A DNA stretch of 64,000 nt from NCBI RefSeq assembly GCF_000718555.1, contig NZ_JOAN01000001.1, positions 62,001-126,000 of the forward strand. The letters run 5' to 3'. Below are positions 45,751 through 57,003 of the stretch, one piece after another. This DNA is from Micromonospora chokoriensis. GTDB taxonomy: Bacteria; Actinomycetota; Actinomycetes; Mycobacteriales; Micromonosporaceae. The translations under genes were made by a program, and so were the position numbers. The notes beneath the pieces were generated by a model. That model searched no databases, was not told the DNA's origin, and saw only the letters and a program-made list of their open reading frames with translations. Every line of letters starts with the position of its first letter. Position 1 is the first letter of the stretch.

Positions 45751-45754
<4 letters not shown>
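45122..45754 (+). CDS. Hypothetical protein, possible PH-like domain
   Basis: 210 residues if GTG 45122 (VSSPSSADLNYQERL, GGGGAGGG upstream) is used; ATG 45077 is an alternative. No signal peptide. One hydrophobic patch (GGILLGVLLNLLSPLISF) lies in the first third. The C-terminal half (NTILAVTDQRFVVCASG; LRVEFTDGSWLAFTVP) has the strand pattern of bacterial PH-like domains. Function unknown. Its TAG shares bases with the stop of the opposite helicase gene in a CTAG. Confidence 0.65.
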
Positions 45755-49192
<3,438 letters not shown>

Positions 49193-49204
49193 GCTGCCAA
49201 CCCA

Positions 49205-49251
49205 GGCTTCGCCGGGCTGGAGCGCGGGCCCGGCTTCGCCGGGCTGGAGCG
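49205..49251 (+). repeat. 20-bp direct repeat pair
   Basis: GGCTTCGCCGGGCTGGAGCG occurs at 49205-49224 and 49232-49251 (27-nt period) between the mqnA stop and the end of the opposite gene. Confidence 0.85.
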
Positions 49252-49294
49252 GGGCTGACGCCGGGCCAGAGTTGCCGGCGTCAGCCTGAGCGGC

Positions 49295-50248
49295 TCAGGT
49301 GCCGGGGCGGAGCAGGGCCTCGGTGATCTTCTGGCACTTGTCCATGCCGTAGTCCCAGCCCAGGTTGAGCGGGTACTTGAGCATCACGCCCATCGTCCAG
49401 GTGTCACCGATGGCCATGCAGTTGATGTGCATCTCCTGCCACTCGGGCCGGTCGACCCACCCGTTCTTGATGGCGATCTGCTTGCGCTGGGCGGTCGGGA
49501 AGGCCTTGCGGATGCCGAAGTCGCCGACGCCGCGAACCAGTCTCATCTCGTTGAGCAGCCACTTGGTCCACTTCGGCCCGGCGGCCGTGCCGGTGGCGAT
49601 GCAGTTGCCCATCCGGGCGGCGTCGCGGGGGGAGAGCCTCGTCTCGCTCCAGCCGCGGTCGGGGGCGACCTTGCTGTCGGTCAGCTTGCACATGGAGATC
49701 AGCCGCTTGATCGAGGCGTCCCGGCCAACCTGGTTGTAGAACTGCTGGGCCCGGGTGTTGTCGCTGTCCCGGATGATCAGCGTCGCATCGGCGAGCTTCG
49801 CGTCGCTCGGCGTCTGGCCGGCCTCGTCCGCGCGCCGCAGGTAGTCGGCGACGACCCAAGCCTTGATCATCGAGGCGGTCGTGCTGGTCTCGCCCATGTT
49901 CTTCGAACCGATGATCTTTCCGGTCCGGCGGTCCAGGACGCTCCAGGAGTACCAGCCTTTAATGTCCAGATTGCTGAGGTCCGTGGCCACGAATGGCAGC
50001 GGCTCCAGCGAAGGGCTGGGGCTCGGTGCGGGCGAGCGGGCACTGCGGTCGGTGGACGTGCCGCCGGACCGGCCGTTCGCGTCGGAGCCGGCGTCGCCCC
50101 ACTTGGCCGCGGCGGACGACTCGAACGGTGACCCGGGCAGCAGCCGCAGCGACACCAGCACCAGCCCGATCAGGATGACCGCGATGCCGATGAGCCGAAG
50201 CGGGGACGCCTCGCCGCCGCGCCGGTCTACCCGGCGGTTGCCGGCCAT
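49295..50248 (-). CDS. Membrane-anchored serine hydrolase, beta-lactamase/PBP-like (paralog 1)
   Basis: 317 residues from ATG 50248. One N-terminal membrane helix (LIGIAVILIGLVLVSL) and a Ser/Pro linker put the domain outside the cell. Penicilloyl-serine motifs are all visible: SMIK (126-129), SDN (162-164) and KNG (261-263) in place of KTG. The layout fits class A beta-lactamase-like or D,D-peptidase-like proteins. Its start overlaps the stop of the paralogous upstream gene by one base. Activity on beta-lactams is not implied. Confidence 0.82.
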   Translation of the reverse strand: MAGNRRVDRRGGEASPLRLIGIAVILIGLVLVSLRLLPGSPFESSAAAKWGDAGSDANGRSGGTSTDRSARSPAPSPSPSLEPLPFVATDLSNLDIKGWYSWSVLDRRTGKIIGSKNMGETSTTASMIKAWVVADYLRRADEAGQTPSDAKLADATLIIRDSDNTRAQQFYNQVGRDASIKRLISMCKLTDSKVAPDRGWSETRLSPRDAARMGNCIATGTAAGPKWTKWLLNEMRLVRGVGDFGIRKAFPTAQRKQIAIKNGWVDRPEWQEMHINCMAIGDTWTMGVMLKYPLNLGWDYGMDKCQKITEALLRPGT

Positions 50249-51294
50249 CAGAGCTTCCCGACCGGCAGCTGCGGCACCTTGAGCGCGGCGCCCGGCTGCG
50301 GGGTGACGAGTTGGGTGGCGACACTGGCGCAGACCTTCGCGCCGTAGTCCAGACCGTTCTTGATTGGGTAGCGCAGCATAACCGCGAGGCTCCACTTGCT
50401 GGTGACGGCGAGGCAGTTGACGTGCCAGTTGCCGTCGTACTTGAGGGGGGTCCAGCCGTTCTTGATACTAACCGGCTCCTGGGAGGTGATCGAGCGGGGC
50501 AAACCGTCGACTATCCCCCAGTGGCCGCCGCCGGACGTGGCCTTCTGGTCCTTGGCGGCGGTGGTGCCACGTACCTGGTTCATCTCACTAAGCACCCATT
50601 TCGTCCACTTCGGCCCGGCGGCCTTACCGTCCGCGATGCAGTCGCCGACCCGGGCGGCGTCACGGGGAGACATCAGGGTGTACGCCCACCAGCCCGCGAA
50701 CTTTGGAATGTTGCTGGGCCTGGTGTCGGTCAGTCCGCAGATCTTGATCGCCCGTTGGAGGACCGGCCCGAGCACTCTCTGCGCCGCCGACCGGTAGCCC
50801 CCCGCAGCGCGGTAGACCTTCTCGGCGGCGGCGTCGTCGCTGTCCCGGATGGCGAGGCTGGCGGCGCTCTTCAGTGCCGCAGGTGGCTCCTTCTTGCCGA
50901 GTTGCCGTAGGTAGTCGGCGACGATCCACGCCTTGATCATCGACTCGGTGGAGCTGGTCGCGGCCATGTTCGGCGACCCGGAGATCTTGCCCGTCTTCCG
51001 ATCCAGCAGAGCCCACGAGAAGAACTGGCCCTTGAAGTCCACCGACACCGGGCCGGCCGCCAGAGTGGGCGGTGGCGGCGGTGGTGGCGGCGGCGACAGT
51101 GGGGCGAGCGTGGGCGTGGGTGCGGACGCGGGCGCTGTCGCGGTCGCGGTCGCGGTCGCGGTGACGCTCGACGCGCCGCCCCCGACACCGCTGCTGTCGA
51201 CACTGCCGAGCCGGGCGTACGCGGCGGGGACCACTAGGACGCCGCCGAGCACGACCGCCACGATGGCGAGCACCAGGGTCACGCGAGATCGCAT
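50248..51294 (-). CDS. Secreted/anchored serine hydrolase, beta-lactamase/PBP-like (paralog 2)
   Basis: 348 residues. N-terminal hydrophobic segment (LVLAIVAVVLGGVLVVPAA), then Thr/Ala- and Pro-rich linkers (including nine consecutive prolines), then a domain closely related to the downstream gene: SMIK at 118-121 and KNG at 278-280, but SDD (152-154) where paralog 1 has SDN. The shared blocks WTKW, SPRDAAR and AAGPKWTKW show recent duplication. The changed second motif may alter deacylation or substrate. Confidence 0.8.
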   Translation of the reverse strand: MRSRVTLVLAIVAVVLGGVLVVPAAYARLGSVDSSGVGGGASSVTATATATATAPASAPTPTLAPLSPPPPPPPPPTLAAGPVSVDFKGQFFSWALLDRKTGKISGSPNMAATSSTESMIKAWIVADYLRQLGKKEPPAALKSAASLAIRDSDDAAAEKVYRAAGGYRSAAQRVLGPVLQRAIKICGLTDTRPSNIPKFAGWWAYTLMSPRDAARVGDCIADGKAAGPKWTKWVLSEMNQVRGTTAAKDQKATSGGGHWGIVDGLPRSITSQEPVSIKNGWTPLKYDGNWHVNCLAVTSKWSLAVMLRYPIKNGLDYGAKVCASVATQLVTPQPGAALKVPQLPVGKL

Positions 51295-51665
51295 GAGTTG
51301 GGGGAACTCCAGGTGTCAGGGCCGGGGGGCCGGCTTCTTGTCCGGGCGTATCGGCTGATCACCGGGGCCGGGGGAAGGGGCCTCTGGGTCGCGGCAATCG
51401 TGGCGAAACCGATCGGTGTGACGGCAAAAGTCTACGTCTGGTCGCGTGATCTGCCAGGGTTCGACACTTGACAACCTGCGTTAAAGGCGGGGTATGGGGC
51501 CGGTACGAGGTTTTTGCAGCGGTTCATCTTTGTTTCGTGGCCTAAGTCACTGCGGCGCGGCGGCCGCTGAGGTAGCGCAAAGCGCTCATTTGGTTACGCA
51601 TGGGATGCTCGGATCTCTGTTACACCCCCTGGTGCGACGCGGCGCAAGCTGTAACACTTAGCCTC
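51295..51665. other. 371-nt promoter region upstream of paaA
   Basis: AT-richer than its surroundings. It contains TTGACA at 51468-51473 with TATGGG at 51493-51498 (19-nt spacer), an inverted repeat GTTACA/TGTAAC at 51619-51655, and a -10-like TAACAC at 51652-51657. No gene is supported. Confidence 0.55.
51619..51655. promoter_or_regulatory. Spaced inverted repeat upstream of paaA
   Basis: GTTACA (51619-51624) and TGTAAC (51650-51655) are 31 bp apart centre to centre, about three helical turns; the right half overlaps the -10-like TAACAC (51652-51657), 8 nt before ATG 51666. Candidate regulator site for the paa operon. Confidence 0.4.
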
Positions 51666-52742
51666 ATGTATGGCAACGACTTCTCCGCCCCGAATGGCGC
51701 TCCGGACGAGACGCCCGGCGGCCTGCTGGGCGAGGTCGAGGCCGCCGAGGCCGAGCTGCGGGCTGCGGCGGCGCGCGGGCGGCGTGGCGGGCCCGCTCCG
51801 GACGAGGACCTGGCTGCGTACTTCGCCGAGGTGGTCGACGCCGAGCAGAAGATCGAGCCACGGGACTGGATGCCCGACGCGTACCGCCGGACGCTGATCC
51901 GGCAGATCGCCCAGCACGCCCACTCCGAGATCATCGGTATGCAGCCGGAGGGCAACTGGATCAGCCGGGCCCCGTCGCTCAAGCGCAAGGCGATCCTGCT
52001 GGCCAAGGTGCAGGACGAGGCGGGCCACGGCCTCTACCTCTACGCCGCCGCCGAGACCCTCGGCATCAGCCGCGACGAGTTGGTCCAGCTGCTGCTCGAC
52101 GGCCGACAGAAGTACAGCTCGATCTTCAACTACCCCACCCTGAGCTGGGCCGACGTGGGCGCGATCGGCTGGCTGGTGGACGGCGCGGCGATCGTCAACC
52201 AGGTGCCGCTCTGCCGCTGCTCCTACGGCCCGTACGCCCGCGCGATGATCCGGGTCTGCAAGGAGGAGTCGTTCCACCAGCGGCAGGGCTACGAGATCCT
52301 GCACACCCTGGCCCACGGCACCCCGGCGCAGCACGCGATGGCCCAGGACGCGGTGGACCGCTGGTGGTACCCGTCGCTGGCCATGTTCGGCCCGCCGGAC
52401 GGCGACTCCACGCACTCCGCCCAGTCGATGGCCTGGAAGATCAAGCGCTTCTCGAACGACGACCTGCGTCAACGTTTCGTCGACATGTGCGTCCAGCAGG
52501 CCGAGATCCTCGGGCTGCGCATCCCCGACGCGGACCTGCGCTGGAACGACGAACGCCAGGCGTACGACTACACCCAGCCGGACTACGACGAGCTGATGCG
52601 GGTGATCTCCGGCGACGGGCCGTGCAACCGCGAGCGGATAGCCAACCGCCGGGCCGCGCACGCCGACGGAGCATGGGTACGCGAGGCCGCCGTGGCGTAC
52701 GCCGCGAAGCGGGCGGGACAGAAGGAGACGGTGACCGCGTGA
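51666..52742 (+). CDS. paaA: Phenylacetyl-CoA 1,2-epoxidase catalytic subunit
   Basis: 358 residues from ATG 51666 ([10 protein letters not shown]). Diiron ligands are in [26 protein letters not shown] and [13 protein letters not shown]. PaaA, with PaaC as structural partner and PaaB and PaaE, inserts one oxygen atom into the ring of phenylacetyl-CoA. It is first in paaABCDE. The start has no Shine-Dalgarno and a -10-like box lies 8 nt upstream. Confidence 0.96.
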   Translation: MYGNDFSAPNGAPDETPGGLLGEVEAAEAELRAAAARGRRGGPAPDEDLAAYFAEVVDAEQKIEPRDWMPDAYRRTLIRQIAQHAHSEIIGMQPEGNWISRAPSLKRKAILLAKVQDEAGHGLYLYAAAETLGISRDELVQLLLDGRQKYSSIFNYPTLSWADVGAIGWLVDGAAIVNQVPLCRCSYGPYARAMIRVCKEESFHQRQGYEILHTLAHGTPAQHAMAQDAVDRWWYPSLAMFGPPDGDSTHSAQSMAWKIKRFSNDDLRQRFVDMCVQQAEILGLRIPDADLRWNDERQAYDYTQPDYDELMRVISGDGPCNRERIANRRAAHADGAWVREAAVAYAAKRAGQKETVTA

Positions 52743-52774
52743 GCGGGCGTAGCGAGCAAGCCGAGCAAGCCAAC

Positions 52775-53059
52775 ATGACGAGTCATTCGCCCTTGTGGGA
52801 GGTCTTCGTGCGGGCCCGGCGTGGGCTGTCGCACACCCACGTCGGCAGCCTGCACGCCCCCGACGCCGAGCTTGCCCTGCGCAACGCCCGCGACCTCTAC
52901 ACCCGCCGTCAGGAGGGCGTCTCGATCTGGGTGGTGCCGGCTGGCACGATCACCGCGTCCAGCCCGGACGAGAAGGACGCCTTCTTCGATCCGGCCGCCG
53001 ACAAGGTCTACCGCCATCCCACCTTCTACGACGTGCCGGACGGGGTGGCTCACCTGTGA
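52775..53059 (+). CDS. paaB: Phenylacetyl-CoA epoxidase subunit PaaB
   Basis: 94 residues from ATG 52775: PLWEVFVRARRGLSHTHVGS, ALRNARDLYTRRQEG and IWVVPAGTITAS are PaaB hallmarks. The frame is also open from GTG 52739, which overlaps the paaA stop and would add a repeat-like dodecapeptide ([11 protein letters not shown] after the initiator). Neither start has a good ribosome site, so coupling from paaA may decide. PaaB bridges the PaaAC core. Confidence 0.92.
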   Translation: MTSHSPLWEVFVRARRGLSHTHVGSLHAPDAELALRNARDLYTRRQEGVSIWVVPAGTITASSPDEKDAFFDPAADKVYRHPTFYDVPDGVAHL

Positions 53060-53781
53060 ACGGGCCGTTCGACTTCACCGTGGGCCTCGCTGACGACGCG
53101 TTGATCGCGGCCCAGCGGCTGGCCGAGTGGACCACCCGTGCCCCGGAGATGGAAGAGGACATCGCGCTGGCCAACATCGCCCTCGACCAGCTCGGCGCGG
53201 CCCGCCTGCTGCTGTCGTACGCGGGCGAGTTGGAGGGCGCCGGCCGCGACGAGGACGCGCTGGCGTACCTGCGCGACAACCGTGAGTTCCGCAATGCGCT
53301 CCTGGTCGAGCTGCCCAACGGCGACTTCGCGGTGACGATGGCGAAGTTGTTCTTCCTGGCGGCGTACCAGCTGCCGCTGTACACGGCGCTGGCCGGGTGC
53401 GCGGACGAGCGGTTGGCCGCGATCGGCGCGAAGGCGCGCAAGGAGTCGGCGTACCACCTGGACCACGGCGCGCTGTGGGTGAAGCGGCTCGGCGACGGCA
53501 CCGAGGAGTCGCATCGTCGGATGCAGGCGGCCGTCGACCACGTCTGGCCGTACACCCATGAGCTGTTCGCCGCGGACCCGGCGGCGCCGGTCGACCCGGC
53601 CACCCTGCGGCCGGCGTTCGACGAGGTCGTCGGCCCGGTGCTGGCCGAGGCGACGCTGATCCGGCCGGATAGCGGCTGGGCCCCGGCCGGCGGGCGGGCC
53701 GGTGTGCACACCGAGCACCTGGCCTTCCTGCTCGCCGAGATGCAGGTGTTGCACCGCGCACACCCCGGAGCGAACTGGTGA
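53056..53781 (+). CDS. paaC: Phenylacetyl-CoA epoxidase structural subunit PaaC
   Basis: 241 residues from GTG 53056, overlapping paaB by 4 nt (GTGA). It is a ferritin-like helical protein: LAEWTTRAPEMEEDIALANI, LDQLGAARLLL, RKESAYHLDHGALWVKRLG. It pairs with PaaA. The stop overlaps the start-like GTG of paaD in the same way. Confidence 0.94.
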   Translation: MNGPFDFTVGLADDALIAAQRLAEWTTRAPEMEEDIALANIALDQLGAARLLLSYAGELEGAGRDEDALAYLRDNREFRNALLVELPNGDFAVTMAKLFFLAAYQLPLYTALAGCADERLAAIGAKARKESAYHLDHGALWVKRLGDGTEESHRRMQAAVDHVWPYTHELFAADPAAPVDPATLRPAFDEVVGPVLAEATLIRPDSGWAPAGGRAGVHTEHLAFLLAEMQVLHRAHPGANW

Positions 53782-53825
53782 GCGCGAGGAGTGCAGCGCA
53801 GCGGAGCCCCGCAGTCGCGAACGAA
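53778..53825 (+). repeat. Intergenic-type repeat, copy 2, inside paaD
   Basis: A 48-nt element beginning GTGAGCGCGAGGAGTG and ending GCCCCGCAGTCGCGAACGAA matches 11291-11340 apart from its middle. Here it spans the paaC stop and the first codons of paaD. Confidence 0.8.
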
Positions 53826-54308
53826 GACGGCTCGGTGAACCCCAGGGATGCGGCCGCGTCGGTGGTGGACCCGGAGATCCGGGTCATCACCATCGACGAG
53901 CTGGGCATTCTGCGGGCGGTCGAGGAGGATCCGGCCAGTGGTCGGGTCACCGTCACCATCACCCCGACCTACACCGGCTGCCCGGCGATGGACGTGATCC
54001 GGGCCGACATCCGCCGCGCGCTGGCCACTGCCGGCCACCCGGACGCGGAGGTCCAGACCGTCTACAGCCCACCGTGGAGCACCGACTGGATCTCCGAGGG
54101 TGGGCTGGCCAAGCTCGCCGCCGCCGGAATCGCCCCGCCGGCCCCGGTGCCCGCCGCCGGCGTCGTGTCGCTGACCCTCGCGGTCCGCTGCCCGCAGTGC
54201 GGCTCGCCGGAGACCGAGCAGGTCAGCCGGTTCGGCTCCACCGCGTGTAAGGCGCTGTGGCGATGCCGTTCCTGCTCCGAACCCTTCGACCACCTGAAGG
54301 CGCTGTGA
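53778..54308 (+). CDS. paaD: PaaD, MIP18/DUF59-type Fe-S maturation protein
   Basis: 176 residues from GTG 53778. The first ~16 residues are translated from the intergenic repeat family also present at 11291-11340; a shorter start, GTG 53835 (VNPRDAAASVVDPEI), would match typical PaaD better. The DUF59 core has PTYTGCPAMDVIRAD, and a C-terminal zinc-ribbon-like CPQCGS...CRSC follows. PaaD is thought to help insert clusters into PaaE or the epoxidase. Confidence 0.92.
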   Translation: MSARSAAQRSPAVANEDGSVNPRDAAASVVDPEIRVITIDELGILRAVEEDPASGRVTVTITPTYTGCPAMDVIRADIRRALATAGHPDAEVQTVYSPPWSTDWISEGGLAKLAAAGIAPPAPVPAAGVVSLTLAVRCPQCGSPETEQVSRFGSTACKALWRCRSCSEPFDHLKAL

Positions 54309-55423
54309 CTGTCACCATCACCCGCCCGGTTCGCCGTCGGCCGGTCTTCCACCCGCTATCCGTCGCCGCCGTCGACCGGCTCACCGACGACTCCGTGGCG
54401 GTGACCTTCGCCGTACCCGAGGATTTGCGGGAAACCTTCGCCTTTCAGGCGGGTCAGCACCTCACCGTGCGTCTCCCCGACGGAGTCGCGCCGGACAGCA
54501 CGGACGTGCGCCGGTCGTACTCGATCTGCTCCACCCCCGACGACCTGGCCCGGCACGGCCGGTTGCGGATCGGGGTGCGGGAGATCCCCGGCGGCGCCTT
54601 CTCGGCGTTCGCCTGCGGGGCGCTGCGCGGTGGCGACACGGTCGAGGTGCTGCCGCCGCTGGGCACCTTCACCACGGCGTTCGCGCCGGACCGGGTGCGG
54701 CACTATGGCGCGGTCGTCGCCGGCTCCGGCATCACCCCGGTGCTCGGGCTTGTCGCGACCGCCCTGGCCGTCGAGCCGGCCAGCACCTTCACCCTGGTGT
54801 ACGGCAACCGCACGGCGAACACGGTGATGTTCGCCGAGGAGTTGGCCGACCTGAAGGACCGCTACCCCACGCGGCTGCACCTGGTGCACGTCCTCTCCCG
54901 GGAGCAGGGCGAGTCGGCGCTGCTCTCCGGTCGGATCGACGCCGAGCGGCTGGGCCGGTTGCTGGGCACCATCGTGCCGGGCGACCTGATCGAGGAGTGG
55001 TTCCTCTGCGGCCCGTACGCCATGGTGGTCGACGTCCGGGGCGTGCTGACCGAGCGTGGGCTGCCCGAGTCGGCGGTGCGCACCGAGCTGTTCCACGTCG
55101 ACGCGCCGCCGGAGCCGGTGCGCCGCCCCGTCGACCAGGCGGGCGCCGGGACCGAGGTGACAATCGTGCTGGACGGCCGGTCGTCGAACTTCACCATGGG
55201 TCGCGAGGAGCGGGTGCTGGACGCCGCGCTGAAGGTGCGCGGCGAGCTGCCGTACGCCTGCAAGGGCGGTGTCTGCTCGACCTGCAAGGCGAAGGTCGTC
55301 GACGGCGCCGTCACGATGGCCCGCAACTACGCCCTGGAGCCCGACGAGCTGGCCGCCGGCTACGTGCTGACCTGCCAGTCCAGCCCGACCACCGACAAGC
55401 TCACGGTCGACTACGACGCCTGA
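54305..55423 (+). CDS. paaE: Phenylacetyl-CoA epoxidase reductase subunit
   Basis: 372 residues from GTG 54305, overlapping paaD by 4 nt. FAD-binding RRSYSICS, an NAD-binding region with YGAVVAGSGITPVLGL and LCGPYAMVVDV, and a plant-type 2Fe-2S domain with CKGGVCSTCKAKV and a final cysteine in VLTCQSS. It passes electrons from NADPH to the diiron centre of PaaA. Last gene of the operon; no paaG, paaZ or paaK follows. Confidence 0.95.
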   Translation: MTVTITRPVRRRPVFHPLSVAAVDRLTDDSVAVTFAVPEDLRETFAFQAGQHLTVRLPDGVAPDSTDVRRSYSICSTPDDLARHGRLRIGVREIPGGAFSAFACGALRGGDTVEVLPPLGTFTTAFAPDRVRHYGAVVAGSGITPVLGLVATALAVEPASTFTLVYGNRTANTVMFAEELADLKDRYPTRLHLVHVLSREQGESALLSGRIDAERLGRLLGTIVPGDLIEEWFLCGPYAMVVDVRGVLTERGLPESAVRTELFHVDAPPEPVRRPVDQAGAGTEVTIVLDGRSSNFTMGREERVLDAALKVRGELPYACKGGVCSTCKAKVVDGAVTMARNYALEPDELAAGYVLTCQSSPTTDKLTVDYDA

Positions 55424-55517
55424 CGGACTCTCAAGCCTGCAGTAGCTTGATTCGGAGCGCCTGAAGTGGCTCATTGCTCCGGACGTGGGTCCACTGCCCC
55501 CAACCGTTGATGTCGTG

Positions 55518-55557
55518 GCCGACGCACGCTGCTGGTGTTCAGGCCGCGTGCGTCGGC
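55518..55557. terminator. Hairpin between paaE and the AAA ATPase
   Basis: GCCGACGCACGC (55518-55529) pairs with GCGTGCGTCGGC (55546-55557), 12 bp around a 16-nt loop; the stop codon of the minus-strand ATPase gene (55539-55541) is in the loop. Confidence 0.65.
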
Positions 55558-56756
55558 GGAACGAGGAGGTCCAGCACCTCGTGGTCCAGGAAGGGCACGG
55601 CACCGTAGCGGCCCTTCAGGTACCTGCCCTCGACGTCGTCGAGGCCGCCGCGTACCCGAAACTCGCTGAGGGGGTAGAGCCGCGTCGCGCCGCCGCTGTC
55701 CTTTTCGGTGAGCCAGATCTGGTCCCGGCTGAGTCGGAGATTACGGTGGCGGCCGAGAAGCCCGACATCATGACTGTTGAAGATGAGCTGTGCGCCGTGC
55801 GGGTTGGTGTCCGGCGCGTGGAAGAGGCGAATCAGTTCGGTCGTGAGGAGCGGATGCAGCTCACTACCAAGGTCGTCGACGGCCAGTAGCCCACCGACGT
55901 CGAGTGCCCGCACCGCCAGTTGCAGAAGATCGAACCAACTGCGGGTGCCGGCTGACTCCCACTGCCAAGGCAAAGCTGCTTTCCCGTCCTCGGTGTGTGC
56001 CGAGTGCACAAGCTCGATCTGCGGCTCTGTTGGGCCAGTGCCAGGGTCTGACTCCCGCTGAACGAGCGCCGCGCCAACGATGCCCAGATCCGCGAATCGG
56101 AGGAGCGCGAGCATTCGATCATCTGGTAGGACGTGTGGAGGTCGAGCGATCGACACATCGCCCGAGGCGATCATCTGACGAGGACTGAACCAGCGGTAGA
56201 TCTTGCTCAACTGTGGGTGGTTCAGCGTGGCTGCCGCGGAGAGGAAGAGGCTGTTTGGTCGGACAGTCTCCGCGATCAGCTCGCGCGGACCGGTCAAGTT
56301 GTTCCCGAAGTGCAGTGACCCGCCGTCGCGCTCAAGGTAGATCTGTCGCCGGCCCTTCGGGAAGGCATACAGCCACTCCTGTCGGATTGCCTCGTCGTCC
56401 AGCGAGAAGCCGAACTCGTACCTGACGTTCTCGACGACGAAGTCGAAGACGAACTCGCTTGGCCGGTTCCCGCTCTCGTGGTCGAGCCGGAACGGCCAGC
56501 GCCCTGGGATCGGTTCTTCCGGTAGCCAACGCTGGTGGGACAGTCGCACCGCGTCGCGTGCAAAGCCGAGGGCCTTGACGATGTTGGACTTGCCTGAGGC
56601 GTTCGGGCCGAAGATGGCTGCCACGGGCAGAGCGGACAGTTTCTCCCGTGGCACCGGCCGGACGGCGAGGTCCGGGTGCTCGTCGGCGGCGATGAGGCTC
56701 AGCTCGGCCTCGTCGCGGAGGGAGGCGAAGTTGGTCACCCGGAAGCGCAGCAGCAT
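55539..56756 (-). CDS. AAA15/COG1106-type ATPase, possible defence protein
   Basis: 405 residues. SMC/RecF-like ATPase: N-terminal LRFRVTNFASLRDEAELSL, Walker A GPNASGKS (50-57), signature-like ESAGTRSWFDLL (267-278), Walker B LLAVDD (290-295) with ELH, and NSHD (327-330). No TOPRIM, HNH or other nuclease domain follows. Related ATPases occur in RloAB, PARIS (AriA) and other anti-phage systems, but no RloB or DUF4435 partner is adjacent. Codon third positions are much less GC-biased than in neighbours, and the gene sits alone between paaE and mqnC, suggesting recent transfer. ATG 56756 lacks a strong ribosome site. Confidence 0.8.
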   Translation of the reverse strand: MLLRFRVTNFASLRDEAELSLIAADEHPDLAVRPVPREKLSALPVAAIFGPNASGKSNIVKALGFARDAVRLSHQRWLPEEPIPGRWPFRLDHESGNRPSEFVFDFVVENVRYEFGFSLDDEAIRQEWLYAFPKGRRQIYLERDGGSLHFGNNLTGPRELIAETVRPNSLFLSAAATLNHPQLSKIYRWFSPRQMIASGDVSIARPPHVLPDDRMLALLRFADLGIVGAALVQRESDPGTGPTEPQIELVHSAHTEDGKAALPWQWESAGTRSWFDLLQLAVRALDVGGLLAVDDLGSELHPLLTTELIRLFHAPDTNPHGAQLIFNSHDVGLLGRHRNLRLSRDQIWLTEKDSGGATRLYPLSEFRVRGGLDDVEGRYLKGRYGAVPFLDHEVLDLLVPPTHAA

Positions 56757-56990
56757 CCTCTAGCTCAACTCCTAATCCCCAGAACAGCTATAAAGATACC
56801 CCATTCCCAGGCCTCCAGGCGTCAAGAACTGACATTTTGGCCTGTCTGACTGTGCCTGAAGGCGCGTTAGCTGTCGCGAGTCGGCTGAGCTGGTGACCTG
56901 GCTACCCCACTCGATCCTGGTTCCAGAGCGATCAACTAGTGCCGAATCACAGCCCCGAGCACCCCTCAGGGCGTAGGCGTGCGGTCGGCG

Positions 56991-56996
56991 TAGGCT
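56991..56996 (+). promoter_or_regulatory. -10 hexamer for mqnC (leaderless)
   Basis: TAGGCT, 7 nt before GTG 57004; no ribosome site. Confidence 0.5.
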
Positions 56997-57003
56997 CGGG
57001 GGC

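Noticed and set aside
55539..56756. Complete RloAB or PARIS defence system
   Set aside because: No RloB, TOPRIM/DUF4435 or nuclease gene lies on either side; only the ATPase is present.
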